The notes under the pieces: generated by a model
What the model saw: the letters and a program-made list of their open reading frames with translations, nothing else
What the model was told of the DNA's origin: nothing
The model's database searches: none
In this document: in pieces, positions 25,020-37,115 of the stretch
Layout of the letters: each line of letters starts with the position of its first letter
How positions within the stretch are numbered: position 1 is the first letter of the stretch
NCBI RefSeq assembly: GCF_945859705.1
Contig: NC_079136.1
Coordinates: 7,481,501-7,545,500 of the forward strand
Length of the DNA: 64,000 nt
Source of the DNA: Episyrphus balteatus
Taxonomy: Eukaryota; Arthropoda; Insecta; Diptera; Syrphidae
Reading direction: 5' to 3'
Translations under genes and position numbers: made by a program

Positions 25020-25572
25020 ATAACGTTTTTTAGCATTTTATAACGGTAATATTTCAAAAACGGAGGCCAATCAAATTTTTCTGACTTCAGATTCGGATTC
25101 AGCACCCCAAAAATAAGAAGTAAAATTTTGTTAAAGAGTGTAATATTTATTTCCAAATCAAACGAGGTATTTTTTTATGAAAATCAGTTTAAAATTGGCT
25201 TAGAAAAAAAAAATTTACGATTTCAACCCAGATACAGAAATTCGAGCTTTTAGGTATAAAACAGAAATGCTGTTTTGGCACGAAGGTAGGATAACTTGGG
25301 CGCCAGGATTTGATAACGGGTTTTTGTAGAGGAGTTCAATACAAACATTTTTTCCCCCCGTTTAGGTGAGAGGGGCAGTTTTCTGAAAAAAAAAAATAAT
25401 CAAAACAAAAAAAAAATATTAAAAAACAACGACAACACTTACAGTAATAAATGATACCATCGAAAGGCGAAATTGTACTTTTAATTCTAATTTTTAAATC
25501 AATACAATATAACCAATAGTTTTTATAATAATCTATTTCAAAGTTAAAAATATAGGCGAATTTTTTTTTTAA
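25020..25572. other. Diverged repeat arm and AT-rich spacer
   Basis: 25020-25110 repeats the ATAACGGTAATATTTC plus CGGAGGCCAAT pattern of the preceding inverted repeat. The rest has no recognised feature. Confidence 0.4.
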
Positions 25573-25901
25573 ACTCATTTTATACTATTTTTGTCCAGAC
25601 TGTGAATTTTAATTAAAAAATTACTCACACAAAAAACTGCCTAAATTGATTCCTTATCGAACAGTGAAAACTATATGATTCAATGTCTTCTAGTTTTTTA
25701 GAAAATTGAAAAATAAAAACAAAAAAATATTTTGAAAAAAGAAAAATCTGGTAAAATAATTTTTCAATTTTCTCAAAAACTAGAAGACATAGAAACATAA
25801 TAGTTTTCACTGTTCGATAAGGAATCAATTGAGGCAGTTTTTTGTGTTAGTAATTTTTTTATTAAAATTCACAGTCTGGACAAAAATAGTATAAAATGAG
25901 T
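25573..25901. repeat. Foldback element with about 140-bp arms
   Basis: The outer ends are ACTCATTTTATACTATTTTT and its reverse complement. The arms continue with few mismatches through GTCCAGACTGTGAATTTT and AAAACTAGAAGACAT up to a short A-rich loop near 25712-25758. The transcript would form a long hairpin. No coding frame; open frames on either strand reflect the palindrome. Confidence 0.85.
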
Positions 25902-25904
25902 AAA

Positions 25905-26075
25905 AATTTGACGAAGCTAAATTTTTTTCAATGGGTGAAGGTTCAAAAAACCGTTTTTTGCCCCTAACTCTAGATTTTGGTGGTGTAAGGGACTTTTTAA
26001 ATACCGTTTCGTATTCAGTGCGACTAGCTGTACAAAACGTAAAAGGTCTCCGCCCGCGTATATTTTGAGTGTTAC
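25905..26075 (-). repeat. Dispersed repeat, reverse copy of an inverted pair
   Basis: Reverse-complement partner of 23640-23840, starting AAAATTTGACGAAGCTAA and ending at CGCGTATATTTT. It abuts the reverse-transcriptase fragment that follows, so one inserted beside or truncated the other. Confidence 0.75.
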
Positions 26076-26082
26076 ACCGTGA

Positions 26083-26815
26083 TTATCGACCGATCTCTTT
26101 ACTGTATACCTTGTCAAAGTTATTTGAATAAGCTATGACCTATGAAGAGCAAGATTTTGAAATATCTCACTAAACTATATAGAGAAATTTGGTTTCAGAC
26201 AAAACTGTTTCACTGAAGATGCTTTCCTCAATTTTTGTGAAAATATTTCTTAACCGCCGGGTACAAAGGGATTAAGTCATAAATGATAGTTTGCCAGAAA
26301 ATGCGAAGTTGAGCTAATCGATGAATTTTATTTTTATAGGAAAGAGTTATTGTAAATTTATGTTTTTGATACCAAAGAAAAAAGAGGTTATTCTTATTAA
26401 ATCGAAAACCGAAAAGTGCAATTTTGTGACTTTACCCCTTTGTGTACCCGGAGCAAAGATTTGTAAAGGTCTTGATGACAAAAAAACACTGTGCGAAGAC
26501 TTTTTGTCAAGATAACCAAAGCTTTTGATACGATTGATCATGATATTCTATTGAGTAAACTGTATTGGTAGGGTTTTGCTTGCTTCGTTCTAGCATGCTT
26601 TTATTCTTTCCTAATAACAGAACTCAAAAAGTTTAAATTTTAAACAGTGTTTAAGTGATTCCATGATCGTAAGTCTCAGTTTTCCATAAGGATCTGTGTT
26701 CGCAGCGATTTTGTTTCTGATTTATGTCAACATAGTTTTTGAACTTTCTTTTGTTGGCAAGGCCAAGGCCAAGGCTTTTGCGTATGATCTAGTGTTTTAC
26801 TTTTGTTTCAACTCA
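26083..26815 (+). pseudogene. Non-LTR retrotransposon reverse transcriptase remnant
   Basis: Plus-strand frames show YRPISLL-TLSKLFE, then KFGFRQNCFTEDAFLNFCE, then after an insertion GLDDKKTLCEDF, TKAFDTIDHDILLSKLYW (RT block A, D-x-x-x-A-F-D-like), GSVFAAILFLIYVN and ELSFVGKAKAKAFAYDL, the last at the position of the F/Y-x-DD catalytic box, where the first Asp is replaced by Tyr. The order and motifs match Jockey-type LINEs. Several stops and frame changes show it is dead. The 5' part of ORF2 (endonuclease) and the 3' end are not visible. Confidence 0.9.
26257..26451. mobile_element. 195-bp MITE nested inside the LINE fragment
   Basis: Ends CCGGGTACAAAGGG and the near reverse complement CCCCTTTGTGTACCCGG, with similarity of about 25 bp. 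The reverse transcriptase reads FLNFCE just before it and GLDDKKTLCED just after, so removing it restores the expected order of the domain. That makes it a later insertion than the LINE. Target duplication not clear. Confidence 0.75.
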
Positions 26816-28035
26816 CTTTTTGGAATTATGTAGTTATTAATATTGTTTACTTATACTCGATTTCTTAACAAAGTTCTAGGTTTTGAATCTACGATTAAAA
26901 GTGCATTTTAGTTCTAATTTATCTTTTAAGAGCTAGAACTTTGTGAAGTCTTTCAAAAAGTTTGGGATTTCTACAAATATGTCCAGATGCGATATTATTC
27001 CCGAGTTCGATCAATTTGAGTCTAATAGCTCAAGAAAATGGATGATTTAAAAATAAAAATTAAGTTCAGGAAGTGTAACTGCATAGACTTAAAACTAGTG
27101 TCATATCAACTTTGATTCGCCAAACATCTAATTTTCATGAATATTTGACCCAAGTTTCAAATAATAACTCATTCCCTATAAATTCGAACTGAAAAAGCCA
27201 CAATCAGAGATGAAAATTTACAAGTCATTTCGAAGTAAACTTTTAAACATAAATTTTCTGCGAAATCACGTGCCAAAATACATATAAATAGCAATAAAAA
27301 GCATAAAAGTCTTTTTTAGAGATGTCATTCCAATAAATGATAAATAAATCATCATGACAGAAATATTCGTCATAATTCTTTTTAAAAAGTATAAATTCAA
27401 ACCAAAAAAAAAAAACCCCTAACATAATACCCTGAGATCCCTCATACACAGAAACAAGGAACACAAAAAGTAGTACCTCTAAATCAAGCCCAAATTGTGC
27501 AAACTTAACAATAATATATACCCTCAATAAAAGAACTTGAATGGCGGTAAAAATTGTGTTGCCCTCTCTTACATCGATATAAGCGAACACACATTCTGCA
27601 TTTATTATTTAGGGGCAAAAAAAAAGGGAAGAAGAAAAAAAATACCACCGTGAAAATACTGAAAAACCCCACAGTTTATGAGAATTGGAGCTGAGGGGTC
27701 ATTCGTTTTATTTTTTTCTAAAACATTCATGCACAACGAATTCCATATTTCATTCTTCGATACGAACTTTTTTAATACTATACAACTCGGGTAATTTTTT
27801 TTTTCTCTCACGATACTTTTATCCTTACAAAAAGGAACCTTTTGCGTTGATATACTGTTTGCCAATTTTCGGTATATATTTCCAAGGTGGAGTTTTTTGG
27901 TTGTATGTATTTTTGTCAGAATTAATGGCTCTGGTTTTAGAGACGTTTCAATATTTTGTTTTTCCAACAAAAAAAATTTTTTTTTTGAGGTTTGAGGAAA
28001 TTAAATTCGTTTCGATTTTGTATTCGTATTGATTC
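26816..28035. other. Noncoding DNA with overlapping shadow frames
   Basis: Long open frames on both strands (27243-27590 minus, 27605-27970 minus, 27685-28032 plus) overlap one another, are rich in Phe, Tyr and Lys and match no family I recognise. They may be traces of an old element but are not supported as genes. Confidence 0.4.
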
Positions 28036-28150
28036 ATAGTCACGTCGGTTGCTCTCGTAGAATTGGTAAGCCGTGTGGCCGTTTCGCTTGTCAACATGAA
28101 CAATTTTGTAATGGTAAAACTCTAATGGATCCCTATGGAGAATACTAAAA
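28036..28150 (+). pseudogene. Possible Helitron helicase C-terminal scrap
   Basis: One frame reads SHVGCSRRIGKPCGRF, which resembles the SH-(GQ)LYV-x-CSRVGKP motif near the C-terminus of Helitron helicases. The match is short, lacks the LY, and is followed by unrelated residues and a stop. It could be coincidence; a translated search against Helitron proteins would decide. Confidence 0.3.
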
Positions 28151-31100
28151 TACCTCAGGGTCGCTTATATCATTTTTATCTGACAGAATTTTCACTTTCG
28201 ATAAAGAAATTATTTTAAGGGCAAGTTATTGGTTGCTAAAAAGCAAACGAAATTTTGTACTGAGGTAAATGGAGGGATAAAACTTTACTTCTAATGTATT
28301 TAATTATAAAATAGTTAAATTTACCAGAAATTAGTTAAATATACAAGAATTAAAGTTAAATATACCAGATGTAAGATGTTATCCCTTCGTTATATTCGCT
28401 ATGTGTGTTTAAAAAAAATCTTTTGTCCTTCGAATACTTTAGAAAATGGATAGAATAAAATTTGTTCAATCCAAATACATTCTAGTAATAAATTCTACCA
28501 ACTGCTAATTTATTGTTTGTTTAGGAGTTGGAGGTAACACAGTTATTAGCATTTGGAGAATAAACAAAACATGTTCCAATTTCCATGTTTAAACTCCCCA
28601 AGTTGGTTATTAATAAAACTTTCTAGAAATTAAAAATGTTAATGACACAAATACAATCACATTGTGAACATTTACAAATATTAACAAACATTCAAAATGT
28701 TTCCAATGTCCACCATTTTAAATTCTGAAAAATTTTCGATTCACTGCTTTGTGTTAAGCACTTTATTCATGGTTTATTTTTTCCTTAATTTATGTTTGTG
28801 ATTTGTGAAGTTCAAAAAGAAGGCAATTTATCGATGCCATGAGCAAGAAGAAATCTCAACATAAAGATGATGATTTTCAATTAAATGAAAAATAACCCTC
28901 CTTGTTATGATTGAGGGCTGTGTTGAAAAGAGAAATGAGTAAATGAGTATCTTTCAATCTTTCATCGATTAGTGGTTCATATAAAAACCTCGAAAAATTA
29001 ATTATTTCTCATTATTTCTTAAGCATAACCCATCGATTTGATTTTTTTTTTTTGTTGCTTGCTGTTGTTTTTGTATTCTGTAATAAAAATTAATTACTCT
29101 GAAGTAAAATTTTGGTCTGGATACATTTCTGATTTTTCGTGGAAGCTTAAATGGAAAAACCAAACTGTATCATGTTACATTGATCGAATAGGAAATTAAC
29201 GTGAATGAAACTTTGATGAAAAGCATTCATTATATAGAAGAATTCTGAGAACTGCACTCTTTTTGGTACGAATAAATTCAATTTTGGTTAAAGGTTATAT
29301 AGGATTAATTGATTTAATATAGATTTTTATGACCTTAAGTTTATATAAAAAATGTTTGACATTTCATCAAGATGGAGTTCACTTGAACTCATAAGTTGAC
29401 TTATCTAGAGATACCTCCTATGTCAGTGTTCAGCTTAACATAGAAGGATTTTTTTTTGACAAATATTTAATGTGAACTACATTAACCCAAAAAATTAAGG
29501 GAACAAAAAAAAATCGTGATTATTTAGTGATTTTTTGATATCTCAGTAACAAATGGTCGTATCATAACAAAACAAAAAGCTACATTCCTCTTATTTTAGG
29601 ATTTTATGACTAAATATTTTATAACAGTTGAATTGTGGGAATTGTTCAAAAATCCAAATTTTCCAATTTTTTTTTTGTCTTTACTTTTCTCTTAAAAAAG
29701 TGGGAAAATTTTTTTGTGATAAAATGATTATTATTTCTAGAAAGGTTTATTTATTTGGCTTCAAGATTCTTTTTGTTTCAAACTTCTACGATTTTTTCAG
29801 TCATCAAACCAAAAACCATACATTTGACTTTGACTGTCAATATCTCAACAACGGATCTTTTTTACAGTAAATTCAAGGATTCATTTAAAAATGATATTCG
29901 ATTCTCTACAAAGAAATTAAGCTTACTTTGTAAAGAAAAGTGTTTTCTTACATTTGAAATCAACTTAGAAAAGCTATGAAAATAAGCATTTTTATGGTTT
30001 TTTAGAAAATGTACCCCTATCTTATAAATATGGGCGATAAGGTAAAACTGAGGCTTAATTATTGAAGCTTTATATAACTGAAATTTATCTGCAAAGTTTT
30101 TATCTTATTCATTAAACAGTTTTTCTGTTATGAGGGTTTGAACTTTTGAGATAAAGTTGAGTTGTTGTAAATTACTTCCTTTTAATCACTAAATTTTATG
30201 AGCAAAATCAAACTCTTATGAGTTTATTTGAGCATTTATTTATAAATATCGTTTAAATTTTAGTTAAACAAAAATAAAAAAAAAAACGTAAAAATAAGGA
30301 TATAATATCCAAATGGTATGAAATGAAGACTTGATCTCGTTCGTGAACGCAACAAAGTGGATTTAAGACTTGTTTTTCCGCTTTTTAAAACAGATTTGAA
30401 TTTTATTTAAATGAATCCAGTTATCACTCACGGGCTTCATGAGTTTCGGTATCAAAACGGCGTATTCTGCGCTAATTGGATCATCAAGCTCGGTTTGAAA
30501 ACTTTTTATTTTTCTTTGCTTTATCAAAAATGTTCTATAATCAGGCCCTGAGGCGCTGCACCCAATGTGGAAGACTCCGTTTTACTATTAAAATGTTAAA
30601 AATTGACAAAGAATTCCAACTTCCCTGGATTATTTGTGCATAAACATTTTTTTTAAACAAAAAAAATTACGCATACACCACAGTGACCCTCGAAATTAAA
30701 AAGTAAAAAAAAAACAAAAATCTCTGTTCAAGTTTTAACTATTTTTTTTAGGTAATCTGACAGCTAGAATTTAAAGTTAATCTATAATTGAAGGTAACGC
30801 CTGAGGGCAAATTCACCAGCTCAGAACTAACTCTCGTTTAAAGAAACTATTGCTAGCGAAAGTGCCATTTTCATAGTTTCATCAGTGAAGTCGTAGATTG
30901 TATTGAGTGTAATTGTTAACTGAATATTGTAGCATAAAAATTAAAAAAAAAAAACATGAAGATAAGAGTGCAGTCATCTAAGTTTTTAATTTGGAAAACA
31001 TAGCTAAAAAGTTAGTTGTTATTTGTTTCTCGAAAAAATCCATATTTCGCTGTTATCTTCCAGCCAATGATGATACAAAGCAGTAAATTGTTTTTTTTTT

Positions 31101-32060
31101 TTTTTTCACTTAAACCTATTCCTTGCTTCTACATTTCCACTTTCGCAAAATTTATTTCTTCAATTAATATCAATCTGCCCCTTATTTCTACCTATAAAAT
31201 AATTACAACAAAAGACATCTGCAATTTTTCCTTAAAGACATTTCAAATATCACCACCATCATGTTGAATCATATTCGAAAATGCCAAGAGAGTAAAATTT
31301 ATTGGTTGGTGCCTAACAATTCCCATATCTTCAATAATTTACCCAAAATTATATACTCTACGAAAATGAACCCCATTAATGTCAGCACCCGAAAGCACGT
31401 TTTGAAAATCACCATCTGTCAGTTGTATCTAAATAAAATTATACATATTAACGTGGTGTGTAGGATGGGTAAATATATTTGATTTAAATGTTGAATTGGC
31501 ATAATATAAATATATTTTGCGCGTACAACAAAATATATAAATGAATGTGTGAGTGTGTGTTGCCTGATTAAATTAGTTTTCCGATCAAACTCAATAGAAT
31601 TGGCAATTAAATTAAGAACGTGTCATGTTCGATTTACCTACCAGCCCATAAAAGATTCACTGATTCAATTAGGGATCATAAAACAATTAATTATTATTTT
31701 TTTGCCATCGCCAATCGCACAAAAATTTGACTAGTTGGCTGCTGGTTGGTTGGCTGTTTTGGCCTTTTCTCTTCTCTGTTGCGGTTTCCTGAATTTTTAT
31801 TTTGTTCTGTTTTTGGTTGTTGTTCAGAATAAAAACATAAAATAAAAATACCAAATAACAACAACAACACGCTTTTCTTCCGCAATTCATTCATTAATAA
31901 AATTATGAAAACAATATTACCTTCAGCCCTCCTCTCTCAACCATAAACCAAAAAATCTGTGTAGACCATAGAACTGACACAGAAACAAGGCACATCCTTG
32001 CTCCGCAACAACTGACACACAATGACGCAAATTACAACAAGCCACGTTCCTAAGTTGTAA
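28151..32060. other. Intron-like noncoding DNA
   Basis: No gene boundaries found. Copy 5 of the dispersed word lies at 30667-30688. The stretch 30300-30600 is less AT-rich but closed in all frames. The stretch 31540-32050 is also less AT-rich, with a GT-rich patch and CAACAACAAC runs, and leads into the open segment at 32061. Confidence 0.45.
30667..30688 (+). repeat. Dispersed 22-bp word, copy 5
   Basis: ACGCATACACCACAGTGACC, preceded by TTTAAACAAAAAAAATT. One of the closest copies to the consensus. Confidence 0.75.
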
Positions 32061-32261
32061 CAACAAGCGGTATGCCATGGTGCCATCGTCCATCAGCAAC
32101 CGGCAGCGGCAGATACGCAAGAACAGCCCCAACAAACTTACAGCACGCCCAGACTTATAATTAAGCATTTGGAGCAAAATATCTTACGTGAGACGTCACC
32201 TATTGCAAAACATTTTGAACCGAATTATACATATTTTGCCCGATGCTGTGAGAATCTGTAA
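32061..32261 (+). CDS. Open coding-like segment, 66 codons, possible exon
   Basis: Between TAA at 32058 and TAA at 32259 the frame has ordinary composition: QQPAAADTQEQPQQTYSTPR, then LIIKHLEQNILRETSPIAKH and FARCCENL. GC content is well above the surroundings and codon choice is balanced. It lacks an ATG; weak acceptors (AACAAG at 32062-32067) could start it as a terminal exon. A further GC-rich stretch at 32440-32660 is open in more than one frame. Not recognised; alternatives are an exapted or host-gene pseudogene fragment. Confidence 0.25.
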   Translation, partial: QQAVCHGAIVHQQPAAADTQEQPQQTYSTPRLIIKHLEQNILRETSPIAKHFEPNYTYFARCCENL

Positions 32262-34095
32262 TGGCCCCGAATCAGATCGTTACAAATCGTTGTCCGCCAG
32301 TTTACTTATTTTTTTTTTTTGCTTTGCTCTGAAAATCTTCGCACTGTTTGATTCTGAGAAAATATTTATTTTTTTTTTTTTTTGTACATTGCATCGCTGC
32401 AAGAATGCAATTTGTAGATGCTTTTGCAAATATACTTACAATTTGTGGTGCGTCATCTCTATTCGTCGTCTGTCACCGCTACCGCGCCATCGCATTGCCA
32501 GCAGCAGCCGGCTGGCCAAATTATATTGCAGCATTGCACCGCGACTCAAGGAAACTAATCAAATTGCCGAACCACACGACCCGACCATTCCACACACATG
32601 AAGTACTTATATTATGCGAAGCCTCTCAACGGACAGCGACAGGTGGCCCCACATACATATTATATTGAAGATGCTCAAGATAGTCCATCAGTTCAGACCT
32701 ACTAAATTATTTAGAAAAAAAAAATAAAATAAAAACACACAAAAATAAAAACACTCATGTTAATGACAGAAATAGAATGTTTAATACAGTGGTAGTTAAA
32801 TGTTTTCTGTTTCTAATTAATTAGTCTGAAAGTTTTAGTTTTTAGTTTTTTTTTTTTCTAGTGTAAATCAGATTGAATTTGAAAAAAGATACAAGCCATC
32901 GTATTTGCCGCAATCCATTATTCATTTTGTTTCTTGTTAATGATTTTTTTTGGTAGGTGACACAAAATGATGAGAATCAACAAGAACGAACATTTTTTTT
33001 TTTTAATAGGATGCAAATGATTTGGTTGTGATGTTGAGTTTTTTTTGTTCCAGACTAATGCTTTTCGTTTAAATTTTGTTTCTTTTATAGAAATATGTAA
33101 ATTGAATATATGTACCGTTATGTTGTTATATTAATTGACGAGCAGTATTGATGGCTTTGAAAATCATACTATATACTAAATGCAAAATAAAGTCAAAATA
33201 TTAGAAAGAAGCATTTGGGATGCAATGACCAATGAATAGAAAGTAAAGTAGTTTTCAAATCACAAAGGTGCTTGTATGTGTTCCATTCGAAAATCAGTTT
33301 ATAACCATATTAACTATGTGCATTCAAGTTATGAAAACAAACTTAAAAACACCGTTCAAAGGCATAGCGTGCCACACAGAAAAGAAGAAATTACTATCGT
33401 GATCAAAATGGACAATCAAATAGCTCATTCACTCTTAGTGAGTGTTTGGGACTCAGATTGTTTTTCATTTCAAAGAAGATAATGATGATAAATAAAATAG
33501 TGCTAAAACTAGAAAGCATGCAACCAATTGCAAAGAAAATGGTTTTATATACATATGACTCAGTAAAAATTGATTTTTTCCAGAAAAAAAAAAATAGTAG
33601 CTGATTGATTTTTGCAACACAGGTTGATATTGATTTGCTTTTTTGATTTTAGTGAAAAAAGATCAGTTGTGAGTAGTCACTTATTTTGTATGACGCCAAA
33701 AAATGCTTCTTTACTCGAATTTGATATAAAAACATAGGTTTTTATATCATACATTTAAATATTGCAAGTCTGTTTAACTAACTGAGATCTCAGTTTTCTC
33801 TTAGAACCCAAACCTACAGATAATAACAACAGAACACTCAAATAAGTAAAAAAGAAAAGTTTTTGAGCTTTACTAATCTATATTTTTGCCATAAGGTCTC
33901 AAAAACTAGTTTTCAATGAAATTCTTTATTATGTTTCATGCAAAATATATATTTTCCGTAATATTTTCCAAAATTTAATATTCACCATTCAAATTATGAA
34001 GCGTCATAAATTTCTATTTTAAATATCTTTGAGAAAAAATTAATTTTGAAAAAAAATACATACATATAGTTGACAATACATTATGGCTTTTTGAG
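32262..34095. other. Noncoding DNA, GC-richer at the start
   Basis: 32430-32660 is GC-rich (CAGCAGCAGCCGGCTGG) with overlapping open frames but no clear splice sites. From 32700 the sequence is AT-rich with no recognisable element. Confidence 0.4.
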
Positions 34096-34097
34096 TA

Positions 34098-35076
34098 GGG
34101 GAGAGTGGGGCCAAATGTAACACTTTTTTCTAAAATCGATGGTTCTCCTACAAATTTGAAAGTGGGTCAACCAGACCTTTTTTAAATTAAAGACCCATGT
34201 TTTAGCTCCAAGATCCATCATAAAAATTTAGCAAAACATAACGGTAATGTTGAAAAATAAAGCTTCCAAAAAAAAAATCGTGTTGTTTCAACTTACCCCA
34301 CATACGGGGCAAAGTGTAACACATACCAGGGTAGATTGTACCAAGAACTAAAAATAATAGAAAAATACCTTTATTTGTTTATATTTATTTATTTTTAATT
34401 AATAACAATAAAAACAAACCTCAGTCATGAAATTTTGGTGCAAATTTGTAAAAAGTGGAGCAAATCCAAGATTTCCAGAGAAAATTTGACAGTAGTCTTA
34501 AATAAAAGTTATTAAAATTCATAAATTGTTTTATAAGCTTTATGAATTCAAGTGGTGGTTCAAAAATGTGTTTCCAATTTCAAAATAAATACAAATTCAA
34601 TTACAAGCATTCATATTCAGGGTTGTAAATTATATTAGGTAAACAATTTTTCAGTATAGGTAGGTTTTTACATGGTACAACTTGCCCCGGAAAAATGTTA
34701 CAACTAGCCCCAGCATGAAATTTGGCACATAAAATCAATTAAAAAAAAAGCGAAACTGATATAGACATAACATATACACGCAATTTGAGCCAAAACACAG
34801 TTGCATATAACAAAAAAACACTTAGCACTCTATCTTTTTCGGGTAAAGAGGTAGACCAAAAATAAAATTTAAAAAAAAAGTTACAAACATGCATTTTTTG
34901 GGCACCACTAGTGTAACTTCTAACCCTGTCGTCTAATCTTCATTTGAAGAAAATGTGCCGGTAGATATGCAAAAATTGAGCATTTTTCTCCTTTACGCGT
35001 TTCTTAATATTGAAAGGAACATCGCTTTTTTTAGCTGTTAATTCTTACCCCTGTTACATTTAGCCCCACTCTCCCC
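34098..35076. mobile_element. 979-bp nonautonomous element with GGGGAGAGTGGGG ends
   Basis: Ends GGGGAGAGTGGGGCCAAATG and its reverse complement (24 of 25 matching) are flanked by TA on both sides (34096-34097 and 35077-35078), fitting a Tc1/mariner-like target. Internally, related words recur (GCCCCACATACGGGGCAAAG near 34303, TGCCCCGG near 34684, GTTACAACTAGCCCCAG near 34699), so the ends appear to have been duplicated inside. No transposase frame. Confidence 0.8.
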
Positions 35077-35078
35077 TA

Positions 35079-36921
35079 CCCAAAAACAGCGTTTTCGACC
35101 TGTTAATATTCAAGCATTTCAAAAATTTGACATGCCCATGAAATTTTGACTTTGTATTCGGAACCAGCACATACAAATGCTTTAGGAACATATTCAATCA
35201 GATCAGTTTAGTGTACACATAACGAGCCCTTACCGCCAAACTATCGTAAGCACCTTAATTATGAAAAATTTCTAAACTAAGAACGAAAAATATATAACTT
35301 TTTTGTCTTAAGCAACTCAAGAAAACAATCATATGAGCATACATATATGTACAAAAACCAAATAATAAGGATTTTTCTGTAAACAAAAACATCGTAAGCC
35401 AAGTCGCTTACAATAATTCAGCGAGAAGGTTACGAAACAAATTGATGTCTTTTTTTTTCTTCCAATATACCTTTGCATTTGTCATAAGTTTCAAAGTTAA
35501 AAAATAGGACAAAATTATAGGGTAACAAGGGATAAGAAAGTGTACCTTTTTTGTTTTTCCATATTTTTCAAAATAAAACACACTTACATTAGACTTAACA
35601 TTAACTTTAAACTCTCAAAATTTCAGGATTCAACTAAAAATTTAACGTAAAACTAGGATGATTTCGAAGTGACAAACAGAATCAAATAGCATTTTACAAC
35701 ATCTTGTCATAATCATAAATAAGACTTTGCATTTTCATTTAAATTTTTAAGAGGCCCTGTTCTAAACCTTGTACATCAGGCCGTGCGCCAAATCCGGTAT
35801 TTCTGCATTTTTCTGAAATGGATATCAAAGAAGAGCTCGATTCAACATTTTTAAATTAAGTGGAATTTGTCAAATAAGCATAATATATGTACTTCTTTTG
35901 ATATCAAAATTACGTTGCAAACAATATTTCCACTTAAACAAAAACAATTTTTGAAACAAATTATTTTATTTCGATGAAATTGATGATAATGAAAAGCCAA
36001 TTCCCACAATGACGGTTTTTATGTTTTAATTATTGGAAAATTCATAAGCTTCAAAACCCTTATACATCGTTTGTACCAAAAATTACTCTTTACGGGTAGA
36101 AATCAACAAGGGCTGATACAATTTGTGTGTTTTTTACATTTTTGTTAATTTGGTTTTAAATATTAAAACCGCTAAAAATGACCGACAGCTTTTTTCTACA
36201 AAATCGGCTTATATATACATATATTTATTATTCTTTTTTGTTGTGAAGCCTTAGCATATTGACGATTAACAGGATCAAATACAACACCTGTGATATAATC
36301 AGTTTTTGTTTTAAAAGTATGTTAATATTAAATTTTTTGCCCAAAATACAACGTTCGTTTTGAGAATCAAAACCTGGGCTTTATACTTTTAAAGCTATAC
36401 ACGCACACTCACGCATTTTTGCTGGCTTTATTAACTGCTTACTCCCCTGCAAATATACTTCTTAGTAGGCTTTTGCGCTTAAAGTGCGTTAAAATAATAA
36501 TTAAAAAAAAATACGGAAAAAAGTACGTATACACCACAGTGACCATTTTAATATGGCTTTAAAATTCTCATTAAATTGGCTATCATAGCAAATCTATTGT
36601 TAATATTTTTAATAAACTCATTGAAAAAGTCATTTAATATTACCCACCAATAACTTCTTGTTTCTACTGTTTTTAAAAAAGTTAAAAAAAAGTAAAATTG
36701 TATTGCTGCCTTGCCCATGGGCCAGTGTTTTTTCGTTGACCATCTTCTTAAATGAATCGTTGATTCCGAAATTTCCGAAATATTCTCTAATTCTTATTTT
36801 TTTTTCTTCTACACATCATGTTATTATTAGTGGCATCGCTGATGGATGCAACACGAGTTTCAATCCAACGACTGTGCCTGACACTCATATAGTTATTTTT
36901 TGTTTTTTTTTTTTTTTTTAG
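35079..36921. other. Intron-like noncoding DNA
   Basis: AT-rich, with copy 6 of the dispersed word. It ends in a T-rich tract followed by TTTTTAG at 36921. Confidence 0.45.
36523..36544 (+). repeat. Dispersed 22-bp word, copy 6
   Basis: TACGTATACACCACAGTGACC-type variant after an A-rich leader. Confidence 0.7.
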
Positions 36922-37115
36922 ATGTTGCACTTTGCAAATGCTTTTAGTAAATATACATACTTTAAACAAAAATTTCAATTTAGAGGAAGAAGAACAGCAG
37001 CATGTGCCGAAATTAGAAGCAGACACTGTCGATGCAAATAGACAACAAAAACAGAAAAAAAAAAATTAAAATAAAAACAAATCCTCAAAAACTACACGAA
37101 AACAACGAATGGGCG
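36922..37115 (+). other. Possible internal exon (coding status unclear)
   Basis: A long T tract and TTTTTAG form a plausible acceptor, and GGGCG followed by GTAAGG at 37116 a plausible donor. One frame starts with ATG at the first base (MLHFANAFSKYTYFKQK) and stops at 37039. Another contains NLEEEEQQHVPKLEADTVDA and stops at 37067. Neither frame reaches the donor, so if it is an exon it is probably noncoding or 3' terminal. Poly-T acceptors arise often by chance in this DNA. Confidence 0.2.

Noticed and set aside
25917..26117. Minus frame similar to the plus frame at 23606-23818
   Set aside because: Similarity is due to the inverted copies of a noncoding dispersed repeat, not to a protein family.
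27243..28032. Three long overlapping frames (minus 115 aa, minus 121 aa, plus 115 aa)
   Set aside because: They overlap each other on opposite strands, are Phe/Tyr/Lys-rich and show no motif or splice context.
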